Origin: SZAS-7 sp964512205 | Lineage (GTDB): Bacteria > Chlamydiota > Chlamydiia > Chlamydiales > FEN-1388 | Assembly (NCBI GenBank): GCA_964512205.1 | Contig: CAZEGK010000006.1 | Span: 1-64,000, forward strand | DNA length: 64,000 nucleotides | Direction of reading: 5' to 3' | Shown: one piece after another, positions 7,496-16,354 of the stretch | Layout: each line of letters opens with the position of its first letter | How positions within the stretch are numbered: the stretch's first letter is position 1 | The notes under the pieces: model-generated | Seen by the model: the letters and a program-made list of their open reading frames with translations, nothing else | What the model was told of the DNA's origin: nothing | Database searches by the model: none | Position numbers and translations under genes: made by a program

Positions 7496-9676
7496 CTACC
7501 TTCTTCTTCTGCCTTTCTTACGCTCTTTTGGGCGAGGTACTGCATAGGGCTGGCCACTATGCCTCATAAGCTGCCAGGAGCATTCCTGCAGTATAAAATC
7601 AATGTGTCTTACAGAGACGCTTAACTTATCTCCTGCCTTATAGCTTAGCCCTTGATAGCGTCCAAGGAGCATCATCTCCTTTTCGCTATAGTCGAAGAAG
7701 TCTTCCTCAAGTTCTGACACATGCAAAAAGCCCTCTATCATAAAATCTAGCACATCAAAGTAGATGCCAAAAGGCTTCACACGCGTGACGACAGCTTCAT
7801 ACGTTCTATAGCGGTCCTCGTTATATTTTGAGGAAAGAAGACGAAGCTTCTTTAAAAATATTACGCTGCCTTCTGCACGAGCAGAGATTCTTTCTCGCTC
7901 CGAAGCATCATCGCTGATATCTTGCAGCTTTTCCCGGTCGATATTGCCATCAAAAAGCAGGCGATGAATGATCGTATCAATATAGCGTCTGATAGGACTT
8001 GTAAAGTGGGTATAGTGCTCAAGGCTTAGGCCATAGTGACCTATGTTATCTGGTGAGTAGCAGGCAAGTCTCATGCTACGTATGTAACAGGTAGCAAGGT
8101 ACTGAGCCGCTTGAGATCCCTCTGGAATCTCAGCAAAAAATGCCTGAATATCTTGCGGGGTAGGATCTTGCGGAAGGTTGTAGCCAAAGGCCGATGCAAG
8201 GGTAGCAAATTCGCGAAGGGATTCCTTAGCAGGCTCTTCGTGAATTCTGAAGGTGGCATTTTTACCCTGTTTTGTTAGGGCTATTGCCACAGTTTCATTA
8301 GCTTTTAGCATAAACTCTTCGACAAGTTGGTGGGTGATGTCATATTCGATAAGCTCAGTGCCTGTCGGAATACCTTTTTCATCAACCATTACCTTAAATT
8401 CCGGCATAAAGAGCTGAACGCTTCCTCGCTCTTGCCTTTTTTTCTTGAGTAGGTAGCAAAGATCTACCATTTCATGCAGTTTTTTCTTATGGATGCTTTC
8501 AAGCTCGCCGTCGAGAACCTTTTTTGCCTGCTTGTATGTAAAGCGCTTTTTACTTTTGATTACGCTTTTTACAATACGGTAGCTTTTGACACTTCCGGTC
8601 TCATCGATCAGCATAAAGACAGATACCGTCAGACGAAGTACTCCTTCTCGTAGTGAGCAGAGGTTATCTGAGAGCTCCGAGGGGAGCATGGGAATACATT
8701 TGCCAGGAAAATAGGTGGAGTTGCAGCGAAGGCTTGCTTCTCTATCGAGTGCTGATTTTTCTTTTACATAGTGAGAGACATCTGCAATGTGGACGCCAAG
8801 CTCGTAAAGGCCATCTTTTTTCTCAACGGATATAGCATCATCATAGTCCTTAGCTGTATCCGGGTCTATAGTAAAAAGCTCAAGATCGCGAAGGTCTTCA
8901 CGTCCCTCTAGATCTTCTTTTTTGACCCTGGTGCCAAAGGCGAGTGCTTCCTCTACAGCATCCTGAGGAAATTCGCATCGCAGCTCATTTTCTAGTATTG
9001 CAGCAGGGATATCAGTGCCAGGATCAGAAATATGGCCAATGATCTTAGTAAGCTCGCCCTGGCAGCTTTCTTCTTTATCGCCCCATTTGGTCACTTCGAT
9101 GAGGACGCGATCGCCAACCTTTAATTTTTGGTCAATATTCAGAACTTCCACTTGGCGCTTTTCTCCAAGTAGGCTGCAGTAGGCGTGGGCATGCTTTGCG
9201 GAAACATCTGAAATGGTGCCAACGACGCTATTTCGCTTTCTAGAGACTATAGAAGCGACTTTTCCTTCTGGGCCTCGTTCTGAAAATTCACTAGAGACGA
9301 TAACTTCAACGATATCGCCATCGATTGCATTATTTACATAGGGTTTTGGAATGAAAATATCTGGATCTTCGGAGTTTTTGACAACGACAAAGCCAAAGCC
9401 TCGTGGATGCATTTTAATGGTGCCGACGACGACATTTTCTTTAGGTTTTTCTTCTTGTGCGACTATTTTATCTCCTGATTGTTCTAGCTTCCCCTGCCCC
9501 TTAAGGTCCTTTAATACCCGATCAAAAATCTCAAAATGTTCAGGATGAATTTTGAGTCGCTCTATGAGAGACTCTCTATTTTGGGGTGAGTATCGTTTGC
9601 CTTTTACATATTCGTAGGTAACTTTAAGCAGGTTTTGGAAGAGGCGCTCCTGTTTGGCGCTCTTTTTTTTTGACAT
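7496..9676 (-). CDS. rnr: Ribonuclease R (RNase II family 3'-5' exoribonuclease)
   Basis: 726 residues. N-terminal winged-helix-like region (~10-75), two cold-shock/OB domains (~80-240), the RNB catalytic domain (~255-590) and a C-terminal S1 domain (~620-705), ending in a basic tail (PRPKERKKGRRRR). The RNB active-site motif FTIDPDTAKDYDDAIS carries the metal-binding aspartates, and HYTHFTSPIRRYIDTIIHR is the second signature. RNase R degrades structured RNA in the cytosol. It heads a run with two DUF502 genes (2-base gap). No clear Shine-Dalgarno before the ATG. Confidence 0.95.
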   Translation of the reverse strand: MSKKKSAKQERLFQNLLKVTYEYVKGKRYSPQNRESLIERLKIHPEHFEIFDRVLKDLKGQGKLEQSGDKIVAQEEKPKENVVVGTIKMHPRGFGFVVVKNSEDPDIFIPKPYVNNAIDGDIVEVIVSSEFSERGPEGKVASIVSRKRNSVVGTISDVSAKHAHAYCSLLGEKRQVEVLNIDQKLKVGDRVLIEVTKWGDKEESCQGELTKIIGHISDPGTDIPAAILENELRCEFPQDAVEEALAFGTRVKKEDLEGREDLRDLELFTIDPDTAKDYDDAISVEKKDGLYELGVHIADVSHYVKEKSALDREASLRCNSTYFPGKCIPMLPSELSDNLCSLREGVLRLTVSVFMLIDETGSVKSYRIVKSVIKSKKRFTYKQAKKVLDGELESIHKKKLHEMVDLCYLLKKKRQERGSVQLFMPEFKVMVDEKGIPTGTELIEYDITHQLVEEFMLKANETVAIALTKQGKNATFRIHEEPAKESLREFATLASAFGYNLPQDPTPQDIQAFFAEIPEGSQAAQYLATCYIRSMRLACYSPDNIGHYGLSLEHYTHFTSPIRRYIDTIIHRLLFDGNIDREKLQDISDDASERERISARAEGSVIFLKKLRLLSSKYNEDRYRTYEAVVTRVKPFGIYFDVLDFMIEGFLHVSELEEDFFDYSEKEMMLLGRYQGLSYKAGDKLSVSVRHIDFILQECSWQLMRHSGQPYAVPRPKERKKGRRRR

Positions 9677-9729
9677 AGATTATCGTTTTAAACTTTTAAT
9701 ATAAATTTTCATTGTATCAGATCCACACT

Positions 9730-11313
9730 TTATGGACTACTACATACGTTAGAGCCGGAAACATGTGGGCTTGTGCCAGGGGTTTGCATAGGGCTTACGT
9801 TAAAGCAGTTTGTCACGCTATTGTTTGCAGCCATGTTAAAGTAGGTCTCTGTAGAATTGGGAAATTCTAAGTAGAGGCCAACCTTACAGCCCCAAACGGC
9901 ATTACCTGATAGGTGGTTTGCATTATGGTCTGCAACATGGACACCATAGTGTACGTTGTCAAAGATTTGGCAATCGATTACGCTCGAACTTGTGCCCTTT
10001 TGGCTGTTTACTAAGATGCCGCTATGGTTATTGAAGATCTTAGAATTGCGTATGGTGCAGCTACTTGCATTTGTAATCGACACACCTACATCTTGCGCAC
10101 CTGAAATCCGGCAGTCATCAAAAAGGACCCGCTCCCCATTTTCAATAGAGACCATCTTTCCATTTATTCCGCGAAGTGTTGATGCTTTAACAGCAACATC
10201 TGTGACTGTCGAGCAGTTTGGATAGCCAATGTGTATTGCAGCAGGAGTGTAGCCGCTTGGTATGTCAAGAGATGTTGTATCTAGCAGTACATTCTCAAAA
10301 AGTATCCCCGTTCCGCCAAGAAGCAAAAAGCCATCAAAGCCTTTTATCTGAGCTTTTTGTATGCAAGTTGAGTTTTTAATCTGAACGTTGTTTGCTCTAT
10401 TTTGCTCTTCGCATCCGCCAAGTTGGACAATGTTTAGATTGGATACCGGTGAGCTTACAAGAATACAGTTATCAACGAGCATAGAATCTACTTCAAGTAT
10501 ATGGAGCGTACCTATCCAGCCTGAAAAGGCACAATTTTTTACCTCTATATTGCTCGATAGTCCCTCAACATGAAGTCCAAAGGATGTTCTTGTAGGATCA
10601 AATTCAAGATCTGCGCCTATAAAAGTTGAGGAATCGAGAGAAATATTAGTGGAACTTTCAATCCAGAGGCCGCCTCCGTTGCCAGTTCCTGCAAGAGTTG
10701 CAGGGCTTGGAAAGACTACTGTAATATCGCCCTCATGTGCCTCAAGCTGTGAGCGATTGATCGAACATGCATTTGAGCGCTCAAGGAATATGCCGCGGGA
10801 TGTGTTCTTTGTATAGCAAGACTCTATTGAACAGTTATTTACCTGTACGAGATGGATTGCAGCGCTCGAATCAGATTTTACAATAGAGCTAGCAGATATG
10901 TTTGCATTTTGGATCACAAGGCTATCGACGTTTTGCGCATAAAGCCCTTTTGCCTTGCCATTTGTAAGTGTGATGCTGTGGTGTTGAAAGTCAATAGACA
11001 CCCTATCTGCATTAACAGAAAGAGCGCTTTTATCCCCATGATAGCTAAGGTCGTGAGAAAGCACATACGATCCAGAAGAGGTGATCTCAAAGGGAAGTTG
11101 ATCTATAACGACGCAAGATGCATCAGGAAATTGCTTGTCGATAAAGGAGCCTGTGCTCACTGTGGTTTTTTTTAGCTCATTGCTATAGTCTTTTACCTGC
11201 TGACTTAGCGAGTCAAATCCTTGGCAAAGATCGCATGAGAGCTCTTTTGCTTGAAGGGACAGGCTGGATGACACAATTGCTAGCAGCAGCGGAAGTGTAT
11301 TTCTTTTGGACAT
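9730..11313 (-). CDS. Secreted right-handed beta-helix protein (short type, pair 1)
   Basis: 527 residues. Signal peptide ~1-22 (ends SLQA/K), a CDLC motif at ~26-30, a short helical stretch, then a conserved entry segment (IDQLPFEITSSGSYVL) and a long series of beta-helix coils rich in Asn, Ser and short hydrophobic triplets, of the pectate-lyase/NosD type. The C-terminus ends in a family motif (PGTSPHVSGSNVCSS). It has no visible catalytic residues, so binding or a surface role is more likely than glycan cleavage. It lies 22 bases downstream of the long-type gene. Confidence 0.85.
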   Translation of the reverse strand: MSKRNTLPLLLAIVSSSLSLQAKELSCDLCQGFDSLSQQVKDYSNELKKTTVSTGSFIDKQFPDASCVVIDQLPFEITSSGSYVLSHDLSYHGDKSALSVNADRVSIDFQHHSITLTNGKAKGLYAQNVDSLVIQNANISASSIVKSDSSAAIHLVQVNNCSIESCYTKNTSRGIFLERSNACSINRSQLEAHEGDITVVFPSPATLAGTGNGGGLWIESSTNISLDSSTFIGADLEFDPTRTSFGLHVEGLSSNIEVKNCAFSGWIGTLHILEVDSMLVDNCILVSSPVSNLNIVQLGGCEEQNRANNVQIKNSTCIQKAQIKGFDGFLLLGGTGILFENVLLDTTSLDIPSGYTPAAIHIGYPNCSTVTDVAVKASTLRGINGKMVSIENGERVLFDDCRISGAQDVGVSITNASSCTIRNSKIFNNHSGILVNSQKGTSSSVIDCQIFDNVHYGVHVADHNANHLSGNAVWGCKVGLYLEFPNSTETYFNMAANNSVTNCFNVSPMQTPGTSPHVSGSNVCSSP

Positions 11314-11335
11314 AATAGTTCCTCAATCTAATTTG

Positions 11336-13105
11336 TTATGGTGTGCCACATAGGTTTGATCCAGCAGTCTGAGGAGAAGTTCCTGGAGGCTGTGCGGGAT
11401 GAACGCCTAGGCAATTTTTGTTGTTCTTGCAAATGGTATTAAAGTGGGTAACGGTTGTCGCTTCATTATCGACAAGCCCATATCCGCCATTTCCAAAGAT
11501 TCTGTTATTTACGACAAATGCCTTTATGCTATTTTGCGATATTGTAATGCCATTTTGATCGTTGCCGCTTATTTCGCAGCCGATAATAGCAGGAGAGTGG
11601 GCATTTTGGCTTATGGTGATGCCGCTTGTGCCATTTTGAATAGTAGAGTCTTTTACTATGCAGCTTCTTGCGTTATCCATAAAAACTGTAGAGATAGTGC
11701 CATTGGCAAATGTACTCTCTGAAAAGCTAATGTAGGAGCCATTTTCTATGTGTAAAGCGTAGGGAAAGCTTCCAACGACTTTGCAGCTTTTTGCTTCGAT
11801 GTCGCTATAGAGAAGACCTGGAGTGCAGCTTACAGATCCATTATTTTTACAGCCGATATGAATAGCTGATGGCTTATAGTCATCGCCTGTAGTTGTAATG
11901 TCAAGGATAATATTTTCAAGACGCGCTCCTTGGCCATTTAAAAAGAGCATGCCATCGAAGCCTGTCTTTGCCTTTTTCTGGATAAGTCTTGTGTTTGTAA
12001 TCTGCACATCGTTTGCTTGGGAAGTGATAGTACCAAGTTCTATCAGGTTTTTATTGGATATTGGCGATCCGACAAGACTGCAGTTATCTATGTGAAGCGC
12101 GCATACTTCATTTATTGTAAGTGTGCTCAGCCAGTTTGAAAAGCTTGAATCTTTAATAAAGACATTTTGCGTTTTGCCCGTTATAAGCAATGCATTTGAG
12201 GTGGCATCTGGATCCATAGAAGCTCCAGAGCCTTCAAAATGCGACTTTGTTAGTGAAATGCTTTCAGAGTTATCTATGAGAAGTCCTGCGCCAAGCTCAA
12301 GCTCTGTTCCATCATGCAGCTCAAAATGGCTATTTTCTATCGCCACATTTTGGCAGTTTTGTAGCGATATGCCTTTTCTTGTCTTTAAACCATAAAAGTT
12401 ATCAATAGATGCTTTTGAGACATTGACAAGGGAGACTGCCGTTTTTGCTTGGCTGCCAAGAATGTGGCAGTTTTTTAAGGTAAAGTCTTTTGCTCCTTGA
12501 ACAATGATACCTTCACCATCTTCGTGGTTTAGGCTGATGCTATGGTTTTTGCAGTCTAGTACTATATCGTCTGCTGTGATTGTTATTGCAGCTCCAGCTG
12601 ATGCATGAACGAGATCATCACTCAGGTAGTAGATGCCAGCCTCTGATACAGTAGCTGGAAGCTCCTGGATAGTTATTGAGCTTGAAGTAGGATACTTGGA
12701 ATCTAAAAAATCTAAGAGTTTATAGAGCTCAGCTTTAGCTTCGATAAAGCTTGCTGCAAGCTCCTCTTCGAATGAATAGAGTTCATCGCAGAGGTCGCAA
12801 GGCAAAGATGTGCGTTTTGCCTGATTTTTTTCGTTAATAAAGGAAATCGCTCGGTGGACGGCCCCTATTGCCTTTGCGAGGGATTCTTTTTTTGCCTCTT
12901 TTCCACTACTTGATACTTTGTGTGCATACTCAAGCACTTCCTGGAGCTGTTTTTTCATGCCCGCATCAGATACAGATATTGCAAGTTTTTTGAGGCGGGG
13001 GATATGGAGATCTAACTCTGCCCTTTGGGTATAGTTGTCACCGTTCATTGTAGTATTAACGCATATTAGGGCTAAAATCGTCCCAAACAGATATTTCTTC
13101 ATCAT
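11336..13105 (-). CDS. Secreted right-handed beta-helix protein (long type, pair 1)
   Basis: 589 residues from ATG 13105 (an adjacent in-frame ATG is at 13102), preceded by AAGAGGAAG. An in-frame upstream start exists but lacks signals. Signal peptide ~1-22, then a helical region (~30-105) that the short type lacks, a CDLC motif, the entry segment (IQELPATVSEAGIYYL) and beta-helix coils. Ends PGTSPQTAGSNLCG. Close in plan to the gene at 19037-20890. Likely surface or secreted adhesion-type protein; substrate unknown. Confidence 0.85.
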   Translation of the reverse strand: MMKKYLFGTILALICVNTTMNGDNYTQRAELDLHIPRLKKLAISVSDAGMKKQLQEVLEYAHKVSSSGKEAKKESLAKAIGAVHRAISFINEKNQAKRTSLPCDLCDELYSFEEELAASFIEAKAELYKLLDFLDSKYPTSSSITIQELPATVSEAGIYYLSDDLVHASAGAAITITADDIVLDCKNHSISLNHEDGEGIIVQGAKDFTLKNCHILGSQAKTAVSLVNVSKASIDNFYGLKTRKGISLQNCQNVAIENSHFELHDGTELELGAGLLIDNSESISLTKSHFEGSGASMDPDATSNALLITGKTQNVFIKDSSFSNWLSTLTINEVCALHIDNCSLVGSPISNKNLIELGTITSQANDVQITNTRLIQKKAKTGFDGMLFLNGQGARLENIILDITTTGDDYKPSAIHIGCKNNGSVSCTPGLLYSDIEAKSCKVVGSFPYALHIENGSYISFSESTFANGTISTVFMDNARSCIVKDSTIQNGTSGITISQNAHSPAIIGCEISGNDQNGITISQNSIKAFVVNNRIFGNGGYGLVDNEATTVTHFNTICKNNKNCLGVHPAQPPGTSPQTAGSNLCGTP

Positions 13106-13131
13106 CAACTTCCTCTTAGGTTGCCGGTAAG

Positions 13132-13149
13132 GCATGCAAAAAAGCATGC
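13132..13149. promoter_or_regulatory. GCATGC palindrome upstream of beta-helix gene
   Basis: Two GCATGC hexamers separated by AAAAAA, 27 bases upstream of the start of the minus-strand beta-helix gene. Each hexamer is itself palindromic. It could be an operator or a small hairpin; no promoter could be fixed beside it. Confidence 0.35.
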
Positions 13150-13188
13150 GGTACCATATAAGATGTACAATGAAGAAACAGCAATTTA

Positions 13189-13219
13189 TTTTGAACAACG
13201 ATTTTCTCGTTGTTCAAAA
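13189..13219. terminator. Perfect hairpin between hypothetical gene and beta-helix gene
   Basis: TTTTGAACAACGA pairs perfectly with TCGTTGTTCAAAA around a 5-base loop. A-rich and T-rich ends on both sides make it a plausible bidirectional terminator. It lies 30 bases after the stop of the minus-strand gene ending at 13249, so beta-helix pair 1 is probably transcribed separately from the effector block. Confidence 0.65.
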
Positions 13220-13248
13220 TTTATAGTGTGAGCAGCTATCCAATCAGT

Positions 13249-13665
13249 TTAAAAAAAGGTAGTTGCAAGGCCTATTTTTGCTGCGTTAATTATATCTATT
13301 TGTTCGCCTGTAACAGCTGCTGCTATATCGCGAGGAATAATATGCCTTGCTGTAAGTGCTGCAATACCTGCACCGAGAAATATAAATCCGGTTGCTGAGC
13401 CAAAAGTATTAAAAACATCTCTATGTGATACCTGGTGGTAAATTTTGCATATCCCATTCATAGCTAATTGTGTAAATAAGGCCTGTGTGCCGGTAAATAG
13501 AGCGGCTGTGAGGGGGCGGAAGCTGCGAGCAGGGACAGCTGGATCCGGCTGATAAGTGCCGACAAAATAGCTTGCAACAGCTCCTGCTGCAGCAGGTATT
13601 ACCGCATGACTTAAAAGATCTGTTGGGTTAAAAGGGTTAATAACTTTATCAAGACAGCTAGACAT
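13249..13665 (-). CDS. Small hydrophobic protein, function unknown
   Basis: 138 residues, not recognised. Several hydrophobic segments (~20-38, ~55-75, ~90-108), rich in Ala, Phe and Thr, with RSFRPLTAALFTGT in the middle. AAGGA lies just upstream of the ATG. A similar-looking hydrophobic protein with RPLTAA is encoded at 27507-27989, which may mean a small family, but the similarity is short. Inclusion-membrane or effector roles are speculative. It lies 13 bases downstream of the YopT-like gene. Confidence 0.6.
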   Translation of the reverse strand: MSSCLDKVINPFNPTDLLSHAVIPAAAGAVASYFVGTYQPDPAVPARSFRPLTAALFTGTQALFTQLAMNGICKIYHQVSHRDVFNTFGSATGFIFLGAGIAALTARHIIPRDIAAAVTGEQIDIINAAKIGLATTFF

Positions 13666-13678
13666 ATATATCCTTTTT

Positions 13679-14596
13679 TTATTGTGAATTCAAGAGGGTA
13701 AGTTTTCGCACGACGACTTTTGAGCTTGAGCCATAATAGTTTTGAATCATACAGATGGCATCCGACGGTCTATAGGCTCCAATTTTCATAAGTCCCTTAT
13801 TGCTATCAAAAATATAAGATCCGAAGCTCCATTTGAGGTAGGCTACAGCATGGGCCTCATCGCCTATAGTAAATTCAACGCTTGAACATCCAACTTCTTG
13901 CGCATCAAATCGGACTCTTTCAGATTCTAAACAAAGATCTACATAGTCATTCCAATTTGAGGCTATAGTAAGCTTCATTCCAACGATTTTTAAAACCATA
14001 GTTAAGTAATCGTGAAGTTCAAAAAGGTATTGGGTATCTTTTCTTACGTCAGCCGTTTTATTATATATCCACTGAAGCGCTGCAGCTTCTTTGCAAAATC
14101 CCTCTTCAAACTCTTTTGCATACGAAATCAGCTCTTCTTCATTTTGTATATTTTTTTCTAAACATCCTCTTATAAAAAGACGTGCAGCTCCAAAACAAAT
14201 TCCTTTCGATTTTGCGCCTCGAATCTCTGCATTTTCAAGTTTTTGATAGTGAGGCTTATCTGGGCTTTGAGACAAAAAGGCATCCTTCATGCGCCTTGAA
14301 GTTTCCCTATCTTCCTCATTCCAAATAACTTCACGCCGGGCAATATTTTTTGAATAGGTAAGAAGCGGCAGGGGAGCACTTGATTTCAGCGCGTACAGGT
14401 TATGATGTACGTAGACAGCGTAGAATTTTTTGGCACTGTAGGCAAAGTAGCGGCACGCCTCCTTGCAGCCAAATAGTGTGGCGATTTGTGAAAGTACTCG
14501 AAGAGCTAAGACAACAAGATAGGAGAGCCCCGCTATGGGCAAGCCTGATACTGCAAGCCACGTCCTATTATGTAAAAAGCTTTGTACGATTTCCAT
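13679..14596 (-). CDS. YopT-like (C58-type) cysteine protease, putative effector
   Basis: 305 residues from the ATG at 14596; a TTG start 19 codons upstream is also open, has GAGA next to it and would overlap the upstream gene. Residues ~5-45 include a hydrophobic segment. The catalytic triad of the YopT/AvrPphB fold appears in order: Cys134 in KGICFGAARLFI, His249 in EAHAVAYLK, Asp264 in YIFDSNKGL. The spacing (115 and 15 residues) is very close to YopT (C139, H258, D274). YopT releases Rho GTPases from host membranes by cleaving near the prenylated C-terminus. Whether this protein is secreted or has that target is inference. Confidence 0.65.
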   Translation of the reverse strand: MEIVQSFLHNRTWLAVSGLPIAGLSYLVVLALRVLSQIATLFGCKEACRYFAYSAKKFYAVYVHHNLYALKSSAPLPLLTYSKNIARREVIWNEEDRETSRRMKDAFLSQSPDKPHYQKLENAEIRGAKSKGICFGAARLFIRGCLEKNIQNEEELISYAKEFEEGFCKEAAALQWIYNKTADVRKDTQYLFELHDYLTMVLKIVGMKLTIASNWNDYVDLCLESERVRFDAQEVGCSSVEFTIGDEAHAVAYLKWSFGSYIFDSNKGLMKIGAYRPSDAICMIQNYYGSSSKVVVRKLTLLNSQ

Positions 14597-14642
14597 GAAA
14601 GAATAGTAACGAATTAGTAATAAAAAACCTATCCAATTATTG

Positions 14643-15398
14643 TTATAAAGCAATCTCTAGCTTAGTAACTAAGGGGAGATGGTCACTAACGTCATGTGGT
14701 GAGGTATAGGCTTCTTTGAGGATAAGATCTCGGCTATAGAAGATAGAGTCCACAACGGATGTTGCAAAGCAGGGATCGTTTTTGCGGCGCATGTTAAAGG
14801 AGGAGGTAAGGCGGTTCAGAAAAGCATTGCTTAGATGCCTTTCAATTAGTGCAATAGACTCTGTTGACATTTGAACATTAAAATCACCACATAAAAGAAC
14901 ATGCGGTTTATCTCTAATCTGTTCGACGATTAGCTCGGAGAAGGCTAGTCTTCGAGGATTATCTTTGCCATCTCTGCCCCATATCCCTTGAGTATTAAAT
15001 ATATTTATTTCTCTATTGGCATGCAGGAGCGTTACCTGCTGCAGGTTTCTTGGCGTGAAAGGAATATTAGATTGATCCTCGCGAATTGCATAGCGAATAT
15101 CTCCAAAAAAACAAGCAGTTTTCACAATAGGAAAGCGGGAAAAAATGGCATTTCCTTGCTCTATAAAGCCGTAGGGAGTCTTATCCAAGAAGGCAGCGGC
15201 AAAATGGCTAAAGGAGAGCTGCCCACATGCATGTGAGAGCACCTCTATAGTACGATACTGAGAAGGCAGGCTGCTATCTTGGCTATTATATACTTCCTGA
15301 AGGGCTAAAATATCTGGTTTTTCCTGCTCGAGAAAGGCAAGGATGTTTTCCATGAGCTTGCCTCCTTCCCACATGTTTAGTGAAATGCATTTTATCAT
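14643..15398 (-). CDS. Endonuclease/exonuclease/phosphatase (EEP) family protein
   Basis: 251 residues covering a complete EEP domain. Motifs in order: CISLNMWEGG, ILALQEVYN (metal-binding Glu), GNAIFSRFPI, LLCGDFNVQ (catalytic Asp-x-Asn), VVDSIFYSRD and SDHLPLV (catalytic Asp-His). The fold serves DNA repair nucleases, sphingomyelinases and inositol phosphatases, so the substrate is open. There is no signal peptide. It lies 46 bases upstream of the YopT-like gene and diverges from the zeta-toxin-like gene. Confidence 0.85.
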   Translation of the reverse strand: MIKCISLNMWEGGKLMENILAFLEQEKPDILALQEVYNSQDSSLPSQYRTIEVLSHACGQLSFSHFAAAFLDKTPYGFIEQGNAIFSRFPIVKTACFFGDIRYAIREDQSNIPFTPRNLQQVTLLHANREINIFNTQGIWGRDGKDNPRRLAFSELIVEQIRDKPHVLLCGDFNVQMSTESIALIERHLSNAFLNRLTSSFNMRRKNDPCFATSVVDSIFYSRDLILKEAYTSPHDVSDHLPLVTKLEIAL

Positions 15399-15412
15399 AT
15401 TAGTATTCCTGC

Positions 15413-15418
15413 TATACT
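15413..15418 (+). promoter_or_regulatory. -10 element (TATACT) of zeta-toxin-like gene
   Basis: TATACT lies 46 bases before the chosen start at 15464 and only 1 base upstream of the first in-frame ATG (15419). A transcript starting ~7 bases downstream would miss that first ATG, which supports the later start with its own GGAG. The -35 region (TTTTAT at 17-bp spacing) is weak. Confidence 0.5.
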
Positions 15419-15463
15419 ATGTGGATGTTTTATATCATTTTTTTACTTATTTTTGGAGTATTT

Positions 15464-16354
15464 ATGGGTCCAGAAGCTGTAGCTCGATCTTATACACATA
15501 ATCAAACCGATACAAAAGAGCAGATTCTTAAGGATTTTGAGCAAATCCTTACTATTGTCCCAGATAATCACTACTTCCCAAAGCCTATTATGCGAAAGCT
15601 TTTGGATAAGTACTCTTCTGATGATCTTCAGCTCATTTACCACGATTATACTGTATTACTCGAAAAGACATTTACTGGCGCTCTTCAGTCAAAAGAGTAT
15701 GTTGTAACGGCAGGTGCACCAGGTGCTGGTAAATCAACACTTTTAGAAAAGATGATTGGATTTGATTTTGCGACAGGTAGTAACAAGGAAAAAGTTGTTT
15801 ATATCGATCCTGATAGAGCTGTTATGCAGCAGATGCCCTCCTACCTTGAAGATCGTCGACTTGAGAGACGAGATGCAAAAGCTGCCTATGAGCACTGGAG
15901 AGAGGCTTCTAACTTTATAGCTCAGGTATTTCTTGCTAAGGCTCTTGTAGAGGGCTACAAAATTGCCCATGGCAACACCATGTCGGTTGATCAATCAATT
16001 ACGAATCTACAGGCAATTCAGAATATGTATGGCTATAAAACGCGCCTCATTCACTGCACAGCAAGCGATGCCATCCGCATGGAAAGAGAACAGATGCGTC
16101 AAGAGGGCGGGATGTTCCAGGTAACTGCCGAAGACTTTGCACAAAAGTCAGTTAAATTCTTCAGCCTGCTTCCCCGCTATGTAGAAGTTACAGCTTGCGA
16201 TTTTTACATTTCAATGAATGCACGATCTAACGAACGTGCAGCGACAAAAGAACCTAAAAATGAAGCGATCATCGAGCGTAAGGATTTGTTTGATGAGATC
16301 ATCCGTCTTCACAAAGAAAAAGGCGTTCAGCATCCAGAAAGCTGCTTTATGTAA
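15464..16354 (+). CDS. Zeta-toxin-like P-loop kinase
   Basis: 296 residues from the ATG at 15464, which has GGAG (15455-15458) 5 bases upstream. Starting at 15419 instead would add 15 hydrophobic residues that mimic a signal peptide. The Walker A motif GAPGAGKST is at ~84-92, followed by the zeta-type VYIDPDRAVMQQMPSY and a helical core. Zeta toxins phosphorylate UDP-GlcNAc and block wall synthesis; other members act on different substrates. No epsilon-type antitoxin gene is adjacent. It converges on the RasGAP-like gene, overlapping by 8 bases. Toxin, metabolic kinase and effector all remain possible. Confidence 0.75.
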   Translation: MGPEAVARSYTHNQTDTKEQILKDFEQILTIVPDNHYFPKPIMRKLLDKYSSDDLQLIYHDYTVLLEKTFTGALQSKEYVVTAGAPGAGKSTLLEKMIGFDFATGSNKEKVVYIDPDRAVMQQMPSYLEDRRLERRDAKAAYEHWREASNFIAQVFLAKALVEGYKIAHGNTMSVDQSITNLQAIQNMYGYKTRLIHCTASDAIRMEREQMRQEGGMFQVTAEDFAQKSVKFFSLLPRYVEVTACDFYISMNARSNERAATKEPKNEAIIERKDLFDEIIRLHKEKGVQHPESCFM

